Shown here: positions 5,661 through 9,938 of the stretch, piece by piece
Layout: each line of letters begins with the position of its first letter
How positions within the stretch are numbered: the first letter of the stretch is position 1
Source: Chloroflexota bacterium
GTDB taxonomy: Bacteria > Chloroflexota > Chloroflexia > JAMDCE01
DNA length: 9,938 nt
Reading direction: 5' to 3'
NCBI GenBank assembly: GCA_023489135.1
Contig: JAMDCE010000692.1
Coordinates: 1-9,938, forward strand
Program-made: the position numbers and the translations under genes
Notes under the pieces: model-generated
What the model saw: the letters and a program-made list of their open reading frames with translations, nothing else
Database searches by the model: none
What the model was told of the DNA's origin: nothing

Positions 5661-7232
5661 TCAGTTCCTCTGTTGCCTATCCCACACGACCCGGCCACCG
5701 ACGATGGTCATTTCTACTTCTATTCGATCAATATCGTTGGGATCGACCGTTGTTGGGTCGGATGAAAGAACTACAAGATCAGCGAGTTTACCAGGTTCGA
5801 TCGAACCTTTCTGACCTTCCTGTCCGCAGACCCGAGCAGCGCCGATAGTAAAAAGCTCGAGTGCCTTCTCTGGGGAAATCGATTCGTTCTTCGCGACGGG
5901 ATGTCCTTCCCGAGACAGCCGGGTGACGGCTGCTCCGATTCCTTGCAGCGGGATGGGAGGGGCCACGGGTGCGTCGGAGCCTGCGCCCACCACAATCCCT
6001 GAACGCAGAAGGCTCTTGATCGGATAAAGCCAAGATTGCAGGTGCCGCTCGACATCTTCTAGATATCGGTCTCCATGATGAAAAAGAAATCCTGGCTGCG
6101 TTGCCACCATAACTCCTGTTCGGGCTGCGTCCTTAAGCAACAGCGGCGGCAGAATGGAACAGTGCTCAATGCGATCTCTCGATCCGCCCGCCGGCTTTGC
6201 TTGCTTGAGAGCCTCGATTGCGACACAGATCGCTGATTCATCCACAGCATGGATTGCTACCGGGAACCCGTAACTGTGCGCTCGCAGCACGGCACTCTCA
6301 AGTTCTTCTGGCGCGGGATGGAACGACCCGTTCGCTTCCGTAAGCATCAGTTTAACGTGGCCGAATTCTAGCCATTGGTCCCCGAAGCCGGGGCCAACCC
6401 GTTCCCCTACAAACTCTTCCAGGCTTGGATAGCCAATCATGAAACCAATTCTGGGTCGAAACCCTGTCGGCGACAAGTTTCGAAAGCGATCCCACTCATG
6501 CATGCCGTTGTTGGACGACGCGTCGTGCACCGAGGTGATGCCGCTACGCAGAAGATCTCCCAAGACTTGGTATAAGGACTGGCTAAGGTCGCCTTCTCCA
6601 GCAGGGGGCAAGACCCCGCTTCTGAGAAGGTCTTGATGCTCATAAATCAACCCGGTGGGCCGTTTCGCATAGGGATCGACTTCTATTCTTGCTTCAGAGG
6701 AGCCACAGACGTCATGTTCAATACCAATAACACGGAGAGCAAGCGTATTCAGGACGCAGGCATGAAGCGAGCGATGTTCCAGTCTTACTGGATTATCAGG
6801 AGCTACAGCATCCAAGTCATAACGAGTCGGATGTCGCTTCTCGGCAAGCCAGAACTCGTCGTAGTTCCCAGCCCGTATCCAATCCCCAACAGGGGTGCGT
6901 TGTACCCGTTCCTTTATCGCCGACTGAATCTGACGGACACTAGCCACACCAGGAGGACTGCAGTCGACAATGAGCCGTTTCTTTGCACATGCAACCAAAT
7001 GAATATGGGCATCGTGAAACCCGGGTACTACGCACTTCCCTGGACACTCGACCACTACCGTTTGCGGGGTAGCCAGGCTGATCACTTGTTGAACGGACCC
7101 TACGGCGATTATTGAGCCGCACCTCACGGCCACCGCTCGCGCACGTGGGAGGGCCGGGCACAACGTTACTACGTTGTCAGAGATCAGGATGAGCTCTGGC
7201 GCCCGACCAAGTTCGTTATCAAGACCAGACAT
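5661..7232 (-). CDS. Amidohydrolase family protein (YtcJ-like, Amidohydro_3)
   Basis: This 523-aa metal-dependent hydrolase is of the kind that cleaves amide, formyl-amine or cyclic amide bonds. It has the N-terminal beta domain, the metal motif GFHDAHIHL (His76, His78), LEHRSLHACVLNTLAL typical of YtcJ-like proteins, GITSVHDAS, VKLMLTEANGSFH (Lys294), VAIHAVDE (His328), RIEHCSI (His357), and AGSDAPVAPP (Asp420). The C-terminal GSIEPGKLADLVVLSSDP strand is the usual end of the barrel's cap domain. Length is normal and the site residues look complete, so it should be active. The start is ATG at 7232 with AGGTG nine bases upstream. There is no signal peptide, so it is cytoplasmic. It lies 35 bases after the desulforedoxin gene and 36 before the first crotonase, which suggests that it makes the acid that later enters CoA chemistry. 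Substrate prediction is poor in this family. Confidence 0.92.
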   Translation of the reverse strand: MSGLDNELGRAPELILISDNVVTLCPALPRARAVAVRCGSIIAVGSVQQVISLATPQTVVVECPGKCVVPGFHDAHIHLVACAKKRLIVDCSPPGVASVRQIQSAIKERVQRTPVGDWIRAGNYDEFWLAEKRHPTRYDLDAVAPDNPVRLEHRSLHACVLNTLALRVIGIEHDVCGSSEARIEVDPYAKRPTGLIYEHQDLLRSGVLPPAGEGDLSQSLYQVLGDLLRSGITSVHDASSNNGMHEWDRFRNLSPTGFRPRIGFMIGYPSLEEFVGERVGPGFGDQWLEFGHVKLMLTEANGSFHPAPEELESAVLRAHSYGFPVAIHAVDESAICVAIEALKQAKPAGGSRDRIEHCSILPPLLLKDAARTGVMVATQPGFLFHHGDRYLEDVERHLQSWLYPIKSLLRSGIVVGAGSDAPVAPPIPLQGIGAAVTRLSREGHPVAKNESISPEKALELFTIGAARVCGQEGQKGSIEPGKLADLVVLSSDPTTVDPNDIDRIEVEMTIVGGRVVWDRQQRN

Positions 7233-7267
7233 CAGTCAAGCACCTGCAACGCGCCACGCGAAGCGTC

Positions 7268-7390
7268 CTAGTTCTTCTTCCCCTCCATCTCCTGGCCGCA
7301 GCACTTGAGTGCACCATCCCCAGCCTTCGTTACCATCACTTCCGATCCGCATTTCTTGCAGATATAGCGCTGTCCTAATTGAGTCGCCAC
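7268..7390 (-). CDS. Desulforedoxin-type mini iron protein (40 aa)
   Basis: This 40-residue protein reads VATQLGQRYICKKCGSEV and continues to a CC pair, ending CCGQEMEGKKN. The four cysteines (11, 14, 30, 31) have the desulforedoxin CxxC and CC spacing, and the length is near that of the free-standing protein (about 36 aa in the classic form). The start is GTG at 7390-7388, with GAGAGGGAG just upstream; an in-frame TAG closes the frame further up. The start matches the paralogue at 416-559 exactly (ten residues before the first cysteine). Unlike that copy it lacks the fifth cysteine. It is the first gene of the minus-strand operon, 35 bases ahead of the amidohydrolase. The likely role is electron transfer or an iron site serving a partner that is not identified. 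Confidence 0.86.
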   Translation of the reverse strand: MATQLGQRYICKKCGSEVMVTKAGDGALKCCGQEMEGKKN

Positions 7391-7417
7391 AAGTCTCCCT
7401 CTCAGAATCCATACTCG

Positions 7418-7448
7418 TATCTAGCTACCAGCAGCAGAACACTGTCGA
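7418..7448 (-). promoter_or_regulatory. Candidate promoter for the minus-strand operon
   Basis: On the minus strand TCGACA (7448-7443) and TAGATA (7423-7418) resemble -35 and -10 boxes with a 19-base spacer, ending about 28 bases before the GTG of the desulforedoxin gene. The spacer is longer than ideal and the boxes are imperfect, so this is a weak candidate. Confidence 0.22.
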
Positions 7449-7634
7449 CTCTGGTCATGCATATGCAGGCGCCATTCCCAATTCTAACACGTCCAAGTCC
7501 CGCGCTTCCATTCACCTCACCGATCTCGCCGCTGGTGTGCCACTCCCAATAGATCGGGGCGGTTGGAGAGGTAGCAGGGTGGGATAGACGCGTAGTAGGG
7601 CTGACGCGGTAAAGGCGATGGCATTGCCTAGCCA

Positions 7635-7677
7635 GCCATATGGCTATAGACAGACGCCTGGACAGATAGCCATGGCT
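7635..7677. repeat. Cluster of palindromes and an inverted repeat
   Basis: Two perfect 10-bp palindromes, GCCATATGGC (7635-7644) and AGCCATGGCT (7668-7677), lie close together. ATGGCTAT (7640-7647) is also the perfect inverted complement of ATAGCCAT (7666-7673), giving a possible 8-bp stem with an 18-nt loop. The cluster lies 245-290 bases upstream of the minus-strand operon. It could be a protein-binding site; the function is unknown. Confidence 0.4.
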
Positions 7678-7736
7678 CTTTGATGACCAGGACTAGCGGC
7701 CAACTATCCGAGCCGATTGAAGCAATCCCGGCCTGC

Positions 7737-7764
7737 TTGCGAGGCATAGCTATAGCCTCTGCAA
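7737..7764. repeat. Hairpin-forming inverted repeat
   Basis: TTGCGAGGC (7737-7745) pairs with GCCTC-T-GCAA (7755-7764): nine base pairs with one bulged T and a 9-nt loop, ATAGCTATA, which itself contains the palindrome ATAGCTAT. There is no T-run after either side, so it is not a standard intrinsic terminator. Confidence 0.4.
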
Positions 7765-7820
7765 ACATCGCCCACTACCAAGGCAGACTACACCCAAGTA
7801 TTTCATCAATCCTCATAATC

Positions 7821-7826
7821 TATCTA
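7821..7826 (+). repeat. Left target-site duplication copy of the IS
   Basis: TATCTA directly precedes the left terminal repeat. The same six bases follow the right terminal repeat at 9389-9394. Both are followed by G, so the exact boundary is ambiguous by a base or so. Confidence 0.65.
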
Positions 7827-7841
7827 GTTTTTGGTGCGAAA
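7827..7841 (+). repeat. Left terminal inverted repeat of the IS
   Basis: GTTTTTGGTGCGAAA matches the reverse complement of 9374-9388 at 14 of 15 positions, with a single G/A difference at position 12. Confidence 0.75.
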
Positions 7842-7915
7842 TGGGGGAGGGCAGGGAGGCCAAACCTGACCTGCGCCCCTGGGCTTGTTTGATGGTTGCA
7901 AGGGATTTGTGCATG

Positions 7916-9310
7916 CTAGCTTCGAGCAGCTACAGTTCGTGCAATAGTGGTCAGGTTGGCGGTGATTATGCCCCAGCCGACCCATCGGCCAAAGCCGGCC
8001 TCGCCCCGATCCCGGCAGCGTCCCAGATAGCCCCGTCGTTTGAGCACACTGATGCGTCCTTCCGATCCTGCTCGGAAGCGCAGGCCACGGCGGAACCAGC
8101 CCTGTCGTTCGTATTGCTTGCGCTCAGGGCTCTTACTTCCGGGTTTGGGCAAGGCTACCCGTCTTACTCCCCTACCATGAGCAACCATCTCGTTTCCCCG
8201 AGAATATACGCCTCGGTCTGCGGAAAACAGATGTGGCGGATGCCCAAAGAGACGCTGATGCCCATCCAGGCAGGGCACTGCCTGAGTAGCATCAGCGGGA
8301 TTACCCTCCAGGACTCTGTACTCACTGATAATGCCACCATCTACCTCATCCAGCCAGACCTTACGTCCAAACTCGGTCTCTTTGCCAACCTTTCCTCGGC
8401 GGATGATGCAGGTGTGGGTCTCAAACAGGCTCACCAACTTCTCCCCCGCTGGCACCGCTACACCCTCCAGCACCCGGAGCTTTGTCTGGCGGACCACCTG
8501 CTGGACCAATGGGACGAAGCGGTCAACTTCGCTGACCAGTCGGCGTGCGGCCTTGTCGGGCGTAGATATCAGTCGCTCACGCACCACTCGGGCTTGCCTC
8601 AGGCTGGCCTGGGCTACCCCAAGGAGCTTCTCGTAAGTAGCCCGCCTGGCTATCTCGCCAGCCTCCCCTTGGCGTCGGGCTGCTTCGATGATCTGCCGGG
8701 AGAGCCTCTTGGCGCTACGGGTGCGGTCTCGGAAGATGCTACCTGCCCCTTGGATGCTTTCGCCGAGTACCTTCTTGGCTTTGCGGATGAGGCGACTGAT
8801 TACCCGGACACCATCGCTGAGGAGGGAGTTATCACTGGGATGGTGGATGTTGGTCTCCACAACAGTACCATCCGTACGCAGCTTCCGTCCCCTGGTGACC
8901 TTGATCTGACCAGCCAAGACCGCAATGTGGCCGTTGAGTTGCTTGAGGGTGTCAGGGCCGATAAGAGCGGCCCAGCGGATGAGGGTGGTATCGTCGGGAG
9001 CAGGCTCCAGGTACAGACGGCAGAACTGGCGCAGGACCAGGCTATCGGAGACGAAGTGTTCCGTCTCCTCATAGCTCCAATCATAGAGCCGACGGATAAT
9101 CAGCATACGCAGGATTACCTCAACCGGCGTCGAATGACGTCCAAGGGTTGGGGTGTTGGGGTAACGCTGAGAGAGATCGTCCTTAACCCGCTGGAAGAGC
9201 TCGTCATCTTCCAGCAGCCGGTCCAGCTCGGCCAGTTCCGGTTCCATCTCCAATCTCAATTTCGGCACCAACTCAAAGAGGTTTACGGGATCGTACCGAT
9301 CGATTATCAT
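7916..9310 (-). CDS. DDE transposase
   Basis: This 464-aa transposase starts at the ATG of MIIDRYDPVNLFELVP, with GGGAGG nine bases upstream. An in-frame GTG at 9346, preceded by AGGA, would give 476 aa. The N-terminal part has the InsH-like helical region TPVEVILRMLIIRRLYDWSYEE and PDDTTLIRWA. The catalytic triad is readable: Asp147 in LRTDGTVVETN, Asp365 in SADRGVYS and Glu417 in GSEGRISVLKRRGYLGR. A long, basic helical insert lies between the first and second Asp, about residues 165-285. The frame is uninterrupted, so the protein should be functional. It is the sole gene of the insertion sequence. A long open frame on the opposite strand (7841-9442) is only its shadow. Confidence 0.92.
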   Translation of the reverse strand: MIIDRYDPVNLFELVPKLRLEMEPELAELDRLLEDDELFQRVKDDLSQRYPNTPTLGRHSTPVEVILRMLIIRRLYDWSYEETEHFVSDSLVLRQFCRLYLEPAPDDTTLIRWAALIGPDTLKQLNGHIAVLAGQIKVTRGRKLRTDGTVVETNIHHPSDNSLLSDGVRVISRLIRKAKKVLGESIQGAGSIFRDRTRSAKRLSRQIIEAARRQGEAGEIARRATYEKLLGVAQASLRQARVVRERLISTPDKAARRLVSEVDRFVPLVQQVVRQTKLRVLEGVAVPAGEKLVSLFETHTCIIRRGKVGKETEFGRKVWLDEVDGGIISEYRVLEGNPADATQAVPCLDGHQRLFGHPPHLFSADRGVYSRGNEMVAHGRGVRRVALPKPGSKSPERKQYERQGWFRRGLRFRAGSEGRISVLKRRGYLGRCRDRGEAGFGRWVGWGIITANLTTIARTVAARS

Positions 9311-9373
9311 GACAATGAGCCTCCCAGCGGATTTGGTTGTCTTCACAATTACATCCTAACCCGCCGAGGCTCT

Positions 9374-9388
9374 TTTTGCACCAAAAAC
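9374..9388 (-). repeat. Right terminal inverted repeat of the IS
   Basis: Read inward on the minus strand this is GTTTTTGGTGCAAAA, matching the left end at 14 of 15 bases. Confidence 0.75.
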
Positions 9389-9394
9389 TATCTA
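9389..9394 (+). repeat. Right target-site duplication copy of the IS
   Basis: TATCTA directly follows the right terminal repeat and repeats the six bases at 7821-7826. Confidence 0.65.
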
Positions 9395-9442
9395 GCGTCG
9401 CCTGCAAGTCCAGAACCCTGCCACAGACGGCTATCCTGCTAA

Positions 9443-9938
9443 CTACGACGCTGGTGTCACGTACTCAAGGTTTGTCAGGTACGTGCTTCCACGAGCTTGA
9501 GGCCATCCATCCACGCGTTTGCCATACGCCCAGACGCTATTCGTCACGGCGATCGGGGCCCACCAATAATTGTCGTAGATCAACTGGCCTATCTTCTTCT
9601 GGATGCTGGCTCGCTTTGCTGCGTCAGGCTCGGCAGCGGCTTGGTCGATGAGTTTGTCGAGATCGGGAAATGCAAATCCCAGCACGTTTGTGTTCCCAGG
9701 CGCAGTCACCGCGTTCCTTTGCAGGACTACCAGAGGCTCGGTCTCCCAGGGCACACCATACGACCAGGCATTTGAGCGCAACTCCCGTTCATTAACCTTG
9801 GGAACCAAGTTCACCCACTCATTGCGCACAAGGTTAGCTTTCACTCCGATCTTTTGCCAGTCCATGGCCACTGCCTCCCCTAAGGCGGGCATCTCCGTCC
9901 GTCCGGCCAGGCTGAACAGCCACATGGTCAGCTCAAAG
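9443..9938 (-). CDS. ABC transporter solute-binding protein (family 5, Opp/Dpp-like), C-terminal part
   Basis: The minus-strand frame is open to the window edge (FELTMWLFSLAGRTEMPALG), so the N-terminus with its secretion signal lies outside. About 165 codons are visible. The segments MPALGEAVAMDWQKIGVKANLV, FAFPDLDKLIDQAAAEPDAAKRASIQKKIGQLIYDNYWWAPI and SVWAYGKRVDGW are typical of the C-terminal half of peptide, nickel or opine binding proteins, which capture ligand outside the membrane for an ABC importer. It ends with TAG at 9445-9443, about 55 bases before the insertion sequence. The first visible Met is internal and not a start. The ligand cannot be told. It may feed the neighbouring catabolic operon, but other transporter parts are not in view. 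Confidence 0.88.
   Translation of the reverse strand, partial: FELTMWLFSLAGRTEMPALGEAVAMDWQKIGVKANLVRNEWVNLVPKVNERELRSNAWSYGVPWETEPLVVLQRNAVTAPGNTNVLGFAFPDLDKLIDQAAAEPDAAKRASIQKKIGQLIYDNYWWAPIAVTNSVWAYGKRVDGWPQARGSTYLTNLEYVTPAS

Larger units (their letters stand above)
7391..7826. other. Intergenic stretch without a convincing gene
   Basis: This stretch of about 435 bases separates the first gene of the minus-strand operon from the insertion sequence. Short frames exist on both strands (for example a 46-codon minus-strand frame from about 7772), but none has recognisable sequence. It should contain the promoter of the minus-strand operon and holds several dyads listed separately. Before the insertion it joined directly to the 48 bases that now lie after the element. 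Confidence 0.55.
7827..9388 (-). mobile_element. Insertion sequence, IS5-superfamily/ISNCY-like, intact
   Basis: The element is about 1562 bp with one transposase gene on the minus strand. Its ends are inverted repeats (GTTTTTGGTGCGAAA on the left; GTTTTTGGTGCAAAA read inward from the right, 14 of 15 identical). TATCTA direct repeats flank it. Ends, duplication and gene are all intact, which indicates a fairly recent, possibly still mobile copy. It sits between the solute-binding protein gene and the upstream region of the catabolic operon, without breaking a visible gene. If the ends are drawn to include TAG/CTA, the element is 7825-9390 and the duplication becomes imperfect, so the first reading is preferred. 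The family name is from memory of the transposase style. Confidence 0.85.

Noticed and set aside
4945..5814. 289-codon open frame on the + strand
   Set aside because: It is antisense to the first crotonase and the amidohydrolase end; its product is serine/arginine-rich low-information sequence without family motifs.
7309..7587. 92-codon + strand frame in the region before the IS
   Set aside because: It runs antisense over the 40-aa desulforedoxin gene, starts without a ribosome site, and has a composition typical of chance frames.
7841..9442. 533-codon open frame on the + strand across the insertion sequence
   Set aside because: It lies antisense to a transposase with a readable DDE triad, has no recognisable domains, and its openness follows from codon bias of the opposite strand.
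9394..9452. 7-bp inverted repeat AGCGTCG/CGACGCT around the end of the binding-protein gene as a terminator
   Set aside because: The loop is about 45 bases, one arm lies inside the gene, and no T-run follows.
1..9938. tRNA, rRNA, CRISPR array or phage genes
   Set aside because: No cloverleaf-like segments, regularly spaced repeats or phage-type proteins were seen on reading both strands.

Overview
The window reads as a bacterial chromosome segment from a probable anaerobe. It carries a CoA-thioester catabolic locus, bounded on one side by an insertion sequence and a peptide-type ABC transporter gene. The anaerobe inference rests on two tiny desulforedoxin-type Fe(Cys)4 proteins, a small nitroreductase-type flavoprotein and several CoA-thioester enzymes. 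GC content looks moderate to high, and several genes appear to use TTG or GTG starts. The lineage cannot be fixed from the sequence; Chloroflexota (Dehalococcoidia-like) or an anaerobic proteobacterial/Desulfobacterota relative are guesses only.

Left arm, + strand, 1-1451: the 3' end of an acyl-CoA synthetase (AMP-forming), a 47-aa desulforedoxin starting three bases after its stop, a 171-aa nitroreductase, and a 108-aa helical protein of unknown function that overlaps the nitroreductase stop. This looks like one operon. It ends at 1451 and faces the right arm across about 20 bases of non-coding DNA.

Right arm, - strand, read from 7390 down to 1471: a 40-aa desulforedoxin (paralogue of the left one), a 523-aa YtcJ-type amidohydrolase, an enoyl-CoA hydratase/isomerase, two consecutive class III (CaiB/BaiF) CoA-transferases, a second enoyl-CoA hydratase/isomerase, and a 33-aa ORF joined by a TGATG stop/start. 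Most junctions are overlapping or only a few bases wide, so this looks like a co-transcribed, translationally coupled operon. A plausible reading is that the amidohydrolase opens or deacylates an N-containing or cyclic substrate, the CoA-transferases activate the acid product, and the crotonases hydrate or otherwise process the CoA ester. No acyl-CoA dehydrogenase, hydroxyacyl-CoA dehydrogenase or thiolase is present here, so the pathway is incomplete in the window and the substrate is unknown.

Right flank: 7391-7826 has no convincing gene but contains several palindromes and a hairpin. It is followed by an apparently intact insertion sequence (about 7827-9388, with 15-bp terminal inverted repeats, flanking TATCTA direct repeats and a full DDE transposase on the - strand). 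Then comes the 3' part of an oligopeptide-type solute-binding protein gene (- strand), which runs off the window end.

The most notable points are: the pair of short desulforedoxin genes tied to both arms; a Lys-to-Glu change at the catalytic A10 position of the CoA ligase; and the hydratase-transferase-transferase-hydratase block, in which only one CoA-transferase keeps the catalytic Asp.
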